Source of the DNA: Coxiellaceae bacterium
GTDB lineage: Bacteria > Pseudomonadota > Gammaproteobacteria > Berkiellales > Berkiellaceae
Reading direction: 5' to 3'
DNA length: 42,858 nucleotides
Assembly (NCBI GenBank): GCA_947478905.1
Contig: CANJXG010000010.1
Location: 1-42,858 of the forward strand
Part shown: in pieces, positions 8,355 through 16,849 of the stretch
How the letters are laid out: the number at the start of each line of letters is the position of its first letter
Position numbering within the stretch: the first letter of the stretch is position 1
Program-made: the position numbers and the translations under genes
Notes under the pieces: generated by a model
Database searches by the model: none
Seen by the model: the letters and a program-made list of their open reading frames with translations, nothing else
What the model was told of the DNA's origin: nothing

Positions 8355-8696
8355 TTATACCTGATTTTTCTGAGAAACTTGATTAATACTATATTTAGGG
8401 ATTTCGACTTCTAAATCATCCTCTCCCACTAAGGCCTGACAACTCAAACGAGAATGAGGCTCTAAGCCCCACGCTCTATCTAATAAATCTTCCTCTTGTT
8501 CATCAGGCGGGACTAAAGAATTATATCCTTTACGAATAATCACATGACAGGTTGTACACGCACAGGACATTTCACACGCATGCTCAATATCAATATGATG
8601 TGTAAGTGCGGCTTGACAAATAGAAGTACCGGTTGCCACTTCTATGGTTTTGCCATGAGGCAACTCATCATTAGGGAGAAAAACTATTTTTGGCAT
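8355..8696 (-). CDS. fdx: ISC-system 2Fe-2S ferredoxin
   Basis: An adrenodoxin-type ferredoxin that supplies electrons for cluster assembly on IscU. The four cluster ligands are C41, C47, C50 and C86 in the pattern C-x5-C-x2-C...C ([10 protein letters not shown] and LSCQALVG). Length is 113 aa, normal. Its start overlaps the end of hscA by 13 bases. It is the seventh gene of the iscR-S-U-A-hscB-hscA-fdx operon. Confidence 0.97.
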   Translation of the reverse strand: MPKIVFLPNDELPHGKTIEVATGTSICQAALTHHIDIEHACEMSCACTTCHVIIRKGYNSLVPPDEQEEDLLDRAWGLEPHSRLSCQALVGEDDLEVEIPKYSINQVSQKNQV

Positions 8697-10129
8697 AATG
8701 GGGAAATCTCGATTGCTGCGCTCACGCCACTGAGTAACTCTTTGGCGCTTACTTGTAATAATCCATCGGCATCCATTTGAAATATAACTTCAATTTTGGC
8801 CTGCCCCGCTTGCATCGGTGGGATCCCTTTAAGCGAAAAATGCCCTAAAGAACGGCATTCTTTTGCTAAAGCTCGCTCACCTTGTACTATTTCTAATTCT
8901 AATCCAGTTTGATTATCTTGTGAGGTTGTAAATAATTGTGTTGCCCTTGCTGGAATAGGCGCATTACGTAAAATAATTTTTTCAACTAAACCATCTATCA
9001 TCACTAAGCCTAATGATAAGGGATTCACATCCAGCAATAAATGCTTAGGCTCGCCTGAGTGTCCCGCTAACTGAGCAGCCTGCTTTGCAGCCCCTCTTAC
9101 AACCACTTGGTCTAAATTAATATCTGACAAAAGAGCGCGACCAAACCAAGTGCTGAGTTCACTTTGAACCAACGGTACTCGAGTCGCACCGCCTACTAAA
9201 ATCAATTCTGTACAATCTGATTTTTGTAACCCTGCATCCCGCAATACCTGATCACAAGCATGAATAGTTTTAGAAATGAAAGGATGAATTAAACTATTAA
9301 ACTCTGCACGAGTGATTGTTAAGTCCATCCCATTATAAGTGATACAAGCACAATCAGATTGCGTTAATGTTAATTTCAGTTTTTTTGCTAATTCTAAAAC
9401 AAACGGGTGATTATGAGCAGGGGCTCTGGCTTTATCTGCTATCCAATGAGCTAATACCTCATCCATATCATCCCCCCCTAGCAACATGTCTCCCCCTGTT
9501 GCGAGCACTTGGAAAACGCCTTGATGACATTTTAAAAGAGACACATCAAATGTGCCTCCTCCTAAATCATATACTAGATAATATCCCTCTAAAATATTCA
9601 ATCCATAAGCCACTGCAGCAGCAGTGGGCTCTGTTAATAATCTTAATACAGGTAAATCGGCTAATTGAGCGGCTTGTTTAGTCATTTGCCGTTGTATTTC
9701 ATTAAAATGCGCAGGCACGGTAATAACCGCCCCTACAATTTTATCTGCCCCTAATGCTTGTTGAGCTCGCATTTTTAATGCTTTTAAAATTAAACTAGAT
9801 ACCACCAAAGGACTGGTGTGGCCGTGCCTTGTTTTAAGCTCTAATTCTAAAGAAGATCGACCCATAAGCCGTTTTGTAGAAGACAAAATATTATCTGGAT
9901 CATGTACAATCTGCGCTTGAGCTTCTAAGCCCACCGTAATTTCATTATTTTCTTTAAAATGTACAACCGAAGGTAATAATACTTCCCCTGTTTCATCGGC
10001 TAATATTTTTAACTCACCGTGCATTTGCACAGCAACTAATGAATGGGTTGTACCCAAATCAATACCAATAGCATAGTTATCTGAATTGTTTTTTTTTCTA
10101 AGCGGTTCTTGTATTTGTAATAATGACAT
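8684..10129 (-). CDS. hscA: Fe-S assembly Hsp70 chaperone HscA lacking the C-terminal lid
   Basis: HscA is the dedicated Hsp70 that, with HscB, remodels cluster-loaded IscU. The nucleotide-binding domain spans about residues 17-365 (IGIDLGTTHS, VYDLGGGTFDVS, LVGGATRVP), the interdomain linker is DVNPLSLG at 367-374, and the beta-sandwich substrate-binding domain runs to about residue 477 (QMDADGLLQVSAKE). The protein then stops at residue 481, whereas E. coli HscA is 616 aa. The whole alpha-helical lid of roughly 120-130 residues is absent. This is not an open-frame break: the next gene, fdx, starts inside the last codons, so there is no room for lid sequence. The NBD also shows a small deletion around residues 240-270. 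Substrate binding should be weak or fast; function is probably retained since both domains look intact. Confidence 0.94.
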   Translation of the reverse strand: MSLLQIQEPLRKKNNSDNYAIGIDLGTTHSLVAVQMHGELKILADETGEVLLPSVVHFKENNEITVGLEAQAQIVHDPDNILSSTKRLMGRSSLELELKTRHGHTSPLVVSSLILKALKMRAQQALGADKIVGAVITVPAHFNEIQRQMTKQAAQLADLPVLRLLTEPTAAAVAYGLNILEGYYLVYDLGGGTFDVSLLKCHQGVFQVLATGGDMLLGGDDMDEVLAHWIADKARAPAHNHPFVLELAKKLKLTLTQSDCACITYNGMDLTITRAEFNSLIHPFISKTIHACDQVLRDAGLQKSDCTELILVGGATRVPLVQSELSTWFGRALLSDINLDQVVVRGAAKQAAQLAGHSGEPKHLLLDVNPLSLGLVMIDGLVEKIILRNAPIPARATQLFTTSQDNQTGLELEIVQGERALAKECRSLGHFSLKGIPPMQAGQAKIEVIFQMDADGLLQVSAKELLSGVSAAIEISPLCQK

Positions 10130-10135
10130 TACGAC

Positions 10136-10618
10136 TTACTTCTCATGTAATTCTATATTGGTCCAAAAACGTAATTTTTTTACGACGATAACAGTCAATT
10201 TTAAATTTTCGCAAGTATTGTCCAAAAATAAATTTTTTAAAATATCATATTGCTCCTCTATTTTAGCCCGCATTATGGCTTGCAAACTTTCTTTTAAAGC
10301 AGGGGTATTCGCTGCTTCTAGAGTGTCTCTAAAATCCATTTGTTCCATTAAAAATTCTAAAGGCATGGGAGAATCATCAATCAAGACATTATGTAAAGAT
10401 AAATAATATATCGCCCGTTTTAAGGGGTCTCGCAATGTCATATACGCTTGATTAATCAAAGCACTAAGATCATGTTGATTATTTAAATCTGCTCCATCTA
10501 TATGCATAAAATTATCAGGATGCGCTTGTTTTTGCGCTTGAATAAACTCACATTCCAAAGCCTCTAAATTCAATTCAAAAGCAGGCGTTTGATTTAATAA
10601 TTCAAAAAAATTAGACAT
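10136..10618 (-). CDS. hscB: Fe-S assembly J-domain co-chaperone HscB
   Basis: HscB delivers IscU to HscA and stimulates HscA ATPase. The N-terminal J domain (residues 1-75) has the HPD motif at 33-35 (QAHPDNF). The C-terminal helical domain that contacts IscU follows (DSPMPLEFLMEQMDFRDTLE). Length is 160 aa, slightly short of E. coli (171). It overlaps the iscA stop by 8 bases and is separated from hscA by 6 bases. Confidence 0.95.
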   Translation of the reverse strand: MSNFFELLNQTPAFELNLEALECEFIQAQKQAHPDNFMHIDGADLNNQHDLSALINQAYMTLRDPLKRAIYYLSLHNVLIDDSPMPLEFLMEQMDFRDTLEAANTPALKESLQAIMRAKIEEQYDILKNLFLDNTCENLKLTVIVVKKLRFWTNIELHEK

Positions 10619-10988
10619 GATTTGATGTTTCAGATACTAAATTAAAACTTTCACCACAACCACATTCACTAGATACATTCGGATTATCAAATTTAAATCC
10701 TTCATTTAATCCTTCTTGACGATAATCAATAGTGGTGCCACCTTTAAAGTATTTACCATAAATCTCTTTATCGACTAGCACTTTTGCATTATCATATTCA
10801 AATATAAAATCTAATGATTCATCTATATGATTTAAATCCTGAGGATAAACGTATTCTAATACGTACTCATATCCAGAGCACCCCGCTTTTTTAACGCCTA
10901 TTCGAATCCCAATAGCTGCACCTTCATTTGATTTTAACAAGGCTTCGTTCAAATATTGTTGCCCCTGAGGGGTTATCTTAAATGTCAT
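10611..10988 (-). CDS. iscA: A-type Fe-S carrier IscA
   Basis: An A-type carrier that receives iron or clusters from the scaffold and passes them to apo-targets. The three conserved Cys are present: C37 (KAGCSGYEY), C109 and C111 (ECGCGESF). The open frame extends to 11039, but the Met at 10988 is the right start: it begins the family-typical MTFKITPQGQQYL and overlaps the iscU end by 11 bases, as expected for coupled operon genes. Length is 125 aa (107 in E. coli), the extra part being a C-terminal tail. Confidence 0.95.
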   Translation of the reverse strand: MTFKITPQGQQYLNEALLKSNEGAAIGIRIGVKKAGCSGYEYVLEYVYPQDLNHIDESLDFIFEYDNAKVLVDKEIYGKYFKGGTTIDYRQEGLNEGFKFDNPNVSSECGCGESFNLVSETSNHV

Positions 10989-11385
10989 TCTCAGGCACAA
11001 GCGCAGCTTGTTTATTTTGATAATCTGTAATTGCAGCACGAATCGCTTCTTCTGCTAATAAGCTACAATGAATTTTCACGGGGGGCAAACTTAATTCTAC
11101 TGCGATATCAGAATTTTTAATGGCTTGAGCCTCATTAATGCTACGACCTTTTAGCATTTCAGTGGCCCATGAACTCGATGCAATGGCTGAGCCACACCCA
11201 TAAGTTTTAAACTTAGCATCAATAATAGTGCCTGTTTTTTCATCTACTTCAATCTGTAATTTCATGACATCCCCGCAAGCAGGTGCGCCTACCATGCCAG
11301 TACCTACATTACTTTTATTTTTATCCAGACTTCCGACATTTCGGGGATTTTCATAATGATCAATCACTTTATCAGTATATGCCAT
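10978..11385 (-). CDS. iscU: Fe-S cluster scaffold IscU
   Basis: IscU is the scaffold on which IscS-derived sulfur and iron are assembled into 2Fe-2S clusters. Ligands are C37 (APACGDV), C64 (TYGCGSA), H106 and C107 (KIHCSL). The LPPVK motif recognised by HscA is intact at residues 100-104, which shows that the partner site of the shortened HscA is still maintained. Length is 135 aa. It follows iscS by 28 bases. Confidence 0.97.
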   Translation of the reverse strand: MAYTDKVIDHYENPRNVGSLDKNKSNVGTGMVGAPACGDVMKLQIEVDEKTGTIIDAKFKTYGCGSAIASSSWATEMLKGRSINEAQAIKNSDIAVELSLPPVKIHCSLLAEEAIRAAITDYQNKQAALVPENDI

Positions 11386-11413
11386 AATAATTTCCTATCT
11401 ATAAGTTTAAGTT

Positions 11414-12640
11414 TTAGTGTTCTGCCCAAACAATGGTATTTAAATCAACCCCTTCTTTATACATATCCCACAACGGCGATAAATCTCTTAATCTTTTCAC
11501 CACAACATGAATCTGCGCAATAGCAGCATCAATGTCTGCTTCATTGGTAAAGCGCCCTAAAGAAAACCGTAAAGAACTATGTGCTAACTCATCAGGTAAC
11601 CCTAATGCTTTTAACACATATGAAGGTTCTAAGCTAGCAGAGGTACAAGCCGAGCCTGAAGAGATAGCAAAATCTTTTAACCCCATAATTAAAGATTCAC
11701 CTTCTATAAAATGAATACTAAAATTTAAAATATTGGGTAAACGATCCACTAGATCGCCATTAATTTGAATTCTTTCAATATCTTTAATCCCATCCCAAAG
11801 CCTGTCTCTTAATATTTCTGATCGCTTGGCTTCTTCTTGATATTCTGCTTGTGCAATACGACAGGCTTCCCCCATGCCTACAATTTGATGGGTGGCTAAA
11901 GTACCTGAACGCATCCCTCTTTCATGACCGCCCCCATGCATTTGAGCTGATAAACGCACACGGGGTTTGCGACGCACATACAATACCCCAATTCCTTTAG
12001 GCCCATAGAGTTTATGGCCAGAAATCGATAATAAATCAATATTAGCATGGATTTTTTCCATATCTAATAAAATTTTACCCGCACTTTGCGCGGCATCTAC
12101 ATGAAAAAGGATATTATTTGCTCGTGTAAGTGCTCCAATAGCTTCTAGATCTTGAATCACCCCAATTTCATTATTCACATGCATAATAGAGACTAAAATA
12201 GTATCTGGTCTAATGGCCGCTTTTATGGCATCCACTTCAATTTTCCCTAAGTTATTAGGCTTGAGATAAGTAACTTCAAACCCTTCTCTTTCAAGCTGAC
12301 GGGCAGTATCTAACACTGCTTTATGTTCAGTTTGAGAAGTAATGATATGTTTACCTTTTTGTTGGTAAAAATGCGCTGCGCCTTTAAGCGCTAGATTATT
12401 AGATTCTGTTGCCCCTGAGGTCCAGACAATCTCTCGTGGATCGGCATGAATCAACTGGGCCACTTGTTCGCGCGCGGTATCAATCAAAGCTTGGGCTTTC
12501 CAACCAAAAACATGAGATCGAGAAGCTGCATTACCAAACTCGTCTTCCATACAAGCAGTCATGACCTTTATCACTCTAGGATCTAAAGGGGTGGTTGCTG
12601 CATAATCGAAATATACTTGTGAAGCTTGCTTTATACTCAT
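11414..12640 (-). CDS. iscS: Cysteine desulfurase IscS
   Basis: A PLP enzyme that removes sulfur from L-cysteine as a persulfide for Fe-S assembly and tRNA thiolation. Seen are [15 protein letters not shown] at the N-terminus, the PLP lysine in [12 protein letters not shown], and the active Cys loop [16 protein letters not shown], characteristic of IscS rather than SufS. Length is 408 aa (404 in E. coli). It lies 9 bases after iscR and is the second gene of the operon. Confidence 0.97.
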   Translation of the reverse strand: MSIKQASQVYFDYAATTPLDPRVIKVMTACMEDEFGNAASRSHVFGWKAQALIDTAREQVAQLIHADPREIVWTSGATESNNLALKGAAHFYQQKGKHIITSQTEHKAVLDTARQLEREGFEVTYLKPNNLGKIEVDAIKAAIRPDTILVSIMHVNNEIGVIQDLEAIGALTRANNILFHVDAAQSAGKILLDMEKIHANIDLLSISGHKLYGPKGIGVLYVRRKPRVRLSAQMHGGGHERGMRSGTLATHQIVGMGEACRIAQAEYQEEAKRSEILRDRLWDGIKDIERIQINGDLVDRLPNILNFSIHFIEGESLIMGLKDFAISSGSACTSASLEPSYVLKALGLPDELAHSSLRFSLGRFTNEADIDAAIAQIHVVVKRLRDLSPLWDMYKEGVDLNTIVWAEH

Positions 12641-12649
12641 AATATTAAA

Positions 12650-13105
12650 TTATTTAACCTGGTTTAAAAGAATTTGTTCTTGCCTATGGATGATTGACTG
12701 TATTTTAGGACGCTGCACTAAATCATTTAAGGTCACACTTTGTAAATAGTGCATAATACGGGTATTTAATTCTTCCCATAAAGAATGAGTAAGACAACTA
12801 TCTCCATAGTTGCAATTTTCCAATCCTTTACAAGTCGTCACATCTACAGATTCTTCAATGGCTTGCATAATATCTGCCACCGTTATTTCTGTTGTAAGGC
12901 GGGTCAGTTCGTACCCGCCTCCTGGCCCTTTGATACTTCTTAGTAGTCCTTTAGCCCTCATCAGCCCTGTTAAGCGTTCAAGGTAGATTGGAGAAATCCC
13001 TTGGCGCTGTGCTATAGAATGGACCGTGGTTGGCCCTGATTGACCATACACCGCCATATCTAATAAGGCGGTTACAGCATATTTTCCTTTGGTTGTTACC
13101 TTCAT
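12650..13105 (-). CDS. iscR: Fe-S sensing Rrf2 transcription factor IscR
   Basis: IscR carries a 2Fe-2S cluster and represses its own operon when clusters are abundant. The winged-helix N-terminus reads MKVTTKGKYAVTALLDMA. The cluster ligands C92, C98, C104 and H107 are all present at the same numbers as in E. coli (CKGLENCNYGDSCLTHSLW). Length is 151 aa. A near-perfect type 1 binding site sits 15-39 bases upstream of its start, so autorepression is likely conserved. Confidence 0.97.
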   Translation of the reverse strand: MKVTTKGKYAVTALLDMAVYGQSGPTTVHSIAQRQGISPIYLERLTGLMRAKGLLRSIKGPGGGYELTRLTTEITVADIMQAIEESVDVTTCKGLENCNYGDSCLTHSLWEELNTRIMHYLQSVTLNDLVQRPKIQSIIHRQEQILLNQVK

Positions 13106-13119
13106 CGCACAACTTTCTC

Positions 13120-13144
13120 ATACCAGACTAAATTAGTCAAGTAT
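13120..13144 (-). promoter_or_regulatory. Type 1 IscR binding site upstream of iscR
   Basis: A 25-bp imperfect palindrome: ATA...GACT-N5-AGTC...TAT. It matches the published type 1 IscR consensus at 24 of 25 positions as I read it. On the minus strand it contains TTGACT (complement of 13135-13140), which could be the -35 of the isc promoter. With a 17-base spacer the -10 would be GAAAGT and the start point would fall at or next to the iscR ATG. A second candidate -10, GATAAT, lies just upstream at about 13148-13153. Either way the site overlaps the promoter, as needed for repression. Confidence 0.85.
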
Positions 13145-13149
13145 TATTA

Positions 13150-13350
13150 TCAATCTTTACTTTTTATTTTTGGTTTGTCAGAAGGTGGACTCCCTACTAA
13201 ATCCGAAAATTCTGCCGCTGAGCGCATGTCTGGACTAGAAGATAAGGCATCAGAGGGTAAAGAAGCGGCTAACGGACGTTTGATAGCGATTGGCTTTGTT
13301 TGAGAAGAGACTACCTTTGAAGGGGGAAGGGGAACTTTTGGCTTTAACAT
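13150..13350 (-). CDS. Small Pro/Ser/Lys-rich protein of unknown function (66 aa)
   Basis: Begins 15 bases after a TGAGGT ribosome site on the minus strand and ends just upstream of the IscR site. The sequence is low in hydrophobic residues and rich in Pro, Ser, Lys and Asp (MLKPKVPLPPSK...), so it is probably disordered. I recognise no family. The good Shine-Dalgarno and lack of a competing gene in 13106-13434 support it, but short length makes chance possible. The isc promoter lies at its 3' end, so it is likely a separate transcript. Confidence 0.45.
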   Translation of the reverse strand: MLKPKVPLPPSKVVSSQTKPIAIKRPLAASLPSDALSSSPDMRSAAEFSDLVGSPPSDKPKIKSKD

Positions 13351-13434
13351 TCAATACCTCATAAAAATAAAAAATACTAACCGAATTGATCACTGCAAGT
13401 CAAGAACAGAAGAAAAATTCTCATCTATACTAAA

Positions 13435-13662
13435 ATGACTCAATCATTCAAGAAATATAAAACAGAGTGCATATCTAAGATGACTAACCTTAACCGTAAC
13501 ACACTGATCGAAAGTCTAGCTCATGGTTACAGGGTTATTCCAATGGAATCTAATCAAACTCAAAATTTAGTCGTTATCACAAGAATTGGTGATCAATATC
13601 ATCAAGACATAGACATAACAGAGCAAGTACGCTTTGTCCCTTTACAATCAGGAGTGGAATAA
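13435..13662 (+). CDS. 75-aa protein resembling the C-terminus of protein-L-isoaspartate O-methyltransferase
   Basis: The segment from about residue 24 (LIESLAHGYRVIPM) to the end (VRFVPLQSG) follows the C-terminal pattern of Pcm proteins: L-L-x-Q-L-A-P-G-G-R-L-V-I-P-V, then a QxLVVIxR strand, then V-R-F-V-P-L. The methyltransferase core with its SAM-binding motifs is missing and I see no trace of it upstream. This is either a decayed pcm remnant or a fragment reused as a small protein. There is no clear ribosome site before the first Met; the Met at residue 16 is an alternative start. Its stop is followed 3 bases later by the next gene, whose ribosome site (GGAGTGG) lies in its last codons, so translation is coupled. 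The Pcm resemblance is from memory, not a search. Confidence 0.5.
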   Translation: MTQSFKKYKTECISKMTNLNRNTLIESLAHGYRVIPMESNQTQNLVVITRIGDQYHQDIDITEQVRFVPLQSGVE

Positions 13663-13665
13663 AAA

Positions 13666-14718
13666 ATGAAGATCATGATTAGTAATCGCCTTAATGATTT
13701 ACCCAATGAAACGCTAGAAAATATAGATATCAACTTATCGGCGTTCATCCTTGCCTTAGGGGAAACACCAGAAACACAACGATCCAAATTATCCTGTGTT
13801 ATACACAAGAGTAAAGCGCTAGATTCAGATAAACTTACCCAAATGCTTGTACTCAATCAGTATACACACCCTAAATCCATAGACACAAAAAAAATATACT
13901 CTGGTCGATTACATAGTGTTAGCTTAACAGGGACTCTACATTGGGAAGTTCTACAAATTGATGAAACAAGCTACTTAAAACATCGTGCTAAAAATCCTGC
14001 GTTTTTACCGAATCTAATCAAGCAACACTCTAAAATAAAAAGTACTCTTTCTGCTCCGCTTATGCCAGAATTCATGATGGAACCCCCTTTATTAAGCAAA
14101 AAAACAAACCTATTAAGACCTCATGATGAGGTTAATCTAGCGTATCCGATACCTCCTGCCCCCTCTTGTGCTCTTACAAGAAAACCTGGTAGACCGGGTG
14201 CTGTTTCGCTACCGGAGGTATTAGAAACACCAAAAAAACACCCACAGAAAACAAAAAAGTATACTAAAAAAATAATGTTCCTGAGTCTGGTTATGGGAAT
14301 GGGGGCAGGGGCTATGGCTTTGCTGTTATTTAATTTCAGCCTGATAGCTTCTATTCTTTATGCGGCTTTAGCAAGCACAAGTACTTTTATCATTGCAAAA
14401 TATACTCTCAATAAACCTCCAAAATCTACCCTCCCTCCTTCCCCTATTGCTAAATTAGAAGTAGAGGAAGAAGGGATGCAAGCGCAAAAGCCAGTTAATC
14501 CACTTTTAACGCCGAAAAACACCAGAGAAACCGCAGATAAAAAAATGCCTCCCAAGCCTATCTTAAGTGTAAGAGATTTAACTAAAAAACCTGCCACGAT
14601 TTTTGAAAATCCTGAGGATTCGGAGGATTCTGAGGCTTCGAACGATGCGGACAATTCGGAGAAATTAGCAGAGATGGATCCTAAAAGATCGAGCAAATCG
14701 TCGTTAACCCACAAATAA
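13666..14718 (+). CDS. Two-helix membrane protein of unknown function (350 aa)
   Basis: Not recognised. The N-terminal 120 residues look soluble and globular. They are followed by a Pro- and Lys-rich linker (about 130-200), two close hydrophobic helices (about 204-224 and 227-247; SLVMGMGAGAMALLLFNF and ASILYAALASTSTF), and a long disordered tail that turns strongly acidic (PEDSEDSEASNDADN) before a basic end. There is no signal peptide, so the helical pair would be an internal hairpin anchor. This layout is common among proteins delivered to host membranes by Legionella relatives, but that is only a suggestion. It shares a ribosome site and probably a transcript with the 75-aa Pcm-like fragment. 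Confidence 0.65.
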   Translation: MKIMISNRLNDLPNETLENIDINLSAFILALGETPETQRSKLSCVIHKSKALDSDKLTQMLVLNQYTHPKSIDTKKIYSGRLHSVSLTGTLHWEVLQIDETSYLKHRAKNPAFLPNLIKQHSKIKSTLSAPLMPEFMMEPPLLSKKTNLLRPHDEVNLAYPIPPAPSCALTRKPGRPGAVSLPEVLETPKKHPQKTKKYTKKIMFLSLVMGMGAGAMALLLFNFSLIASILYAALASTSTFIIAKYTLNKPPKSTLPPSPIAKLEVEEEGMQAQKPVNPLLTPKNTRETADKKMPPKPILSVRDLTKKPATIFENPEDSEDSEASNDADNSEKLAEMDPKRSSKSSLTHK

Positions 14719-14755
14719 GGCTAATCTTTTTTTCTAATTTTGTTATACTTTAGAA

Positions 14756-16849
14756 ATGAAAAAAATAATAAAAACAATTTGCATCGCTGCCGTTTTTTTA
14801 GGCAGCGGTATAGCTGGGATCCGTTATTACTATATGGAGAATACGACACCTCATATTTCAGATGTACATACTTCCCTTAATTGGAATATTAAACCCCAAG
14901 ATAATTTATACGAATTTGCCAACAGCAAATGGCTACAGACAGCCGAAATTCCAAAAGATAAAAGTATCTATAGTACTATTCATATCCTTCGAGATCAAAA
15001 TGATGACAAACTAGCAACGCTCATTGAAAATTTAGCAAAAACATCACCAGCCTCACGCACCTTTGATACTGACAACATCATTAAAGTATATAATAGCTTT
15101 TTATCTGAAAAAACCCTTGAAGATTTAAAACTTACGCCTTTACAAAAAGAACTCACACAAATTGATACTATCGAGAATACGGATACTTTGCTTAAAAGCA
15201 TCGCGCATCTACATCAGATAGGCGTGAGTGTTCCCTTTCATCTGGGTGCTTCCCCTGATATGAAACAAGCCAATGAATATATCTTAGGGCTCTACCAATC
15301 GGGACTAGGCTTACCAGATAAAGAGTATTACGACTCATCAAAAGAAAGTTTTTTAGCGATACAAAAAAATTATCTTCACTATATTACTACTATATTAACC
15401 TTGGCAGGCATCCAAAATCCCACTCCTAAAGCGGCAAAAATTTTTGAAATAGAAAAACAAATCGCTAAGGGTCATTGGTCACGAGTTGATTCTCGTATGC
15501 CTGATAAAATTTATAATAAATTTGACATTGCAAAACTGAATGCGATAACCCCTGGTATTCAATGGACAGATTATTTACATGCTTTTAATATTCAAGCGCA
15601 CCCTAACCAATCTATCATTGTGTATCAACCCAGCGCCTTAAGCACATTTGATAAATTGCTGACTCAAGTTCCTTTAGAGAGTTGGAAAGATTATTTACGC
15701 TACCATTTATTATCTGAGTATGCACCTTATCTGCACAAAGCTTTTGTTGATGAAAATTTTAAGTTTTATGGAACACAATTAAGTGGCTTACCAGAAAATA
15801 TCTCTAGAAAAAAACGGGGCCTTGATTTAGTCAATGGAACGGTAGGAGATGCGTTGGGACAAGAATATGTCAAAAAACACTTTTCGCCAGAAAGTAAAAA
15901 ACAAATCGATACGTTAGTGAATAATTTAAAGCAGGCCTTTAAATTAAGTTTAGAAAATAATACATGGATGAGCGAACCTACCAAACAAGCCGCTTTATTA
16001 AAATTAAGTAAAATGAATACTAAAATTGGCTATCCCACAAAATGGAAAAGCTATGCAGGGCTCCAATTATCTGAAAATACCTTGATTCAAAATATAATCA
16101 ATTCAAATTTATATGAATTTAATAGAAATATTGAAAAATTAAAGAACCCAGTTGATAAAACCGAATGGCATATTTTACCACAAACCGTGAATGCTTATTA
16201 TAGCCCTAACATGAATGATATTGTCTTCCCTGCGGCTATACTACAAGCCCCTTTATTTAATAGCAACGCCTCTAATGCACAAAATTATGGTGCCATTGGC
16301 GCTATTATTGGCCATGAAATAAGCCATGCCTTTGACGATCAAGGTCGAAAATTTGATGGAGACGGCAATTTAAAAGATTGGTGGACGCCCAGTGATCTTA
16401 AAAACTTTAATCAGTATGCAGCCAATCTCATAAAACAGTATAACCAATACGAGCCCATTAAGGGATCGCATGTGAATGGAGCGTTGACTTTAGGGGAGAA
16501 TATTGCAGATATCAGTGGGCTTAGCATTGCCTATAGAGCCTTTAAAATGGCTGAAAAAAAGGCAAACCCATCGGCTCCTATTGCGTTAAAGGTTCGTGTA
16601 AAAACACTGAATAATGATCAATTGTTTTTTATCAGTTGGTCTCAAAGTTGGAGAAATAAAATTCGGGATGAAGAATTGCTCCAACGGCTCATTACCGATC
16701 CTCATTCGCCCGGGGCGTATCGTTCTGATGGCGTCGTAAAAAACATTGATGCTTTTTATGAGGTCTTTAATGTGAATACAACCGATAAAATGTACTTGCC
16801 ACCCGATGAGCGCGTGAATTTATGGTCTTTTGGGAACCCCTCAATATGA
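14756..16849 (+). CDS. M13-family zinc metallopeptidase (neprilysin/PepO-like)
   Basis: An endopeptidase of the neprilysin family that cleaves short peptides. The zinc motif HEISH (about residue 520, in IIGHEISHAFDDQGR) and the third-ligand motif GENIAD are present, as is the substrate-binding NAYYSPNMNDIVFPAA block. An N-terminal hydrophobic segment (IIKTICIAAVFLGSGIAGI) is a signal anchor or signal peptide, so the enzyme works in the periplasm or outside. Length is 697 aa, normal. The ORF ends in an ATGA overlap with pdxH. It lies 37 bases after the 350-aa membrane protein. Confidence 0.95.
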   Translation: MKKIIKTICIAAVFLGSGIAGIRYYYMENTTPHISDVHTSLNWNIKPQDNLYEFANSKWLQTAEIPKDKSIYSTIHILRDQNDDKLATLIENLAKTSPASRTFDTDNIIKVYNSFLSEKTLEDLKLTPLQKELTQIDTIENTDTLLKSIAHLHQIGVSVPFHLGASPDMKQANEYILGLYQSGLGLPDKEYYDSSKESFLAIQKNYLHYITTILTLAGIQNPTPKAAKIFEIEKQIAKGHWSRVDSRMPDKIYNKFDIAKLNAITPGIQWTDYLHAFNIQAHPNQSIIVYQPSALSTFDKLLTQVPLESWKDYLRYHLLSEYAPYLHKAFVDENFKFYGTQLSGLPENISRKKRGLDLVNGTVGDALGQEYVKKHFSPESKKQIDTLVNNLKQAFKLSLENNTWMSEPTKQAALLKLSKMNTKIGYPTKWKSYAGLQLSENTLIQNIINSNLYEFNRNIEKLKNPVDKTEWHILPQTVNAYYSPNMNDIVFPAAILQAPLFNSNASNAQNYGAIGAIIGHEISHAFDDQGRKFDGDGNLKDWWTPSDLKNFNQYAANLIKQYNQYEPIKGSHVNGALTLGENIADISGLSIAYRAFKMAEKKANPSAPIALKVRVKTLNNDQLFFISWSQSWRNKIRDEELLQRLITDPHSPGAYRSDGVVKNIDAFYEVFNVNTTDKMYLPPDERVNLWSFGNPSI

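Noticed and set aside
9367-9681. Plus-strand open frame of 104 codons inside hscA
   Set aside because: Opposite-strand shadow of a conserved gene, without a ribosome site or family features.
10989-11039. N-terminal extension of iscA
   Set aside because: It lies inside iscU and lacks family similarity; the Met at 10988 matches IscA.
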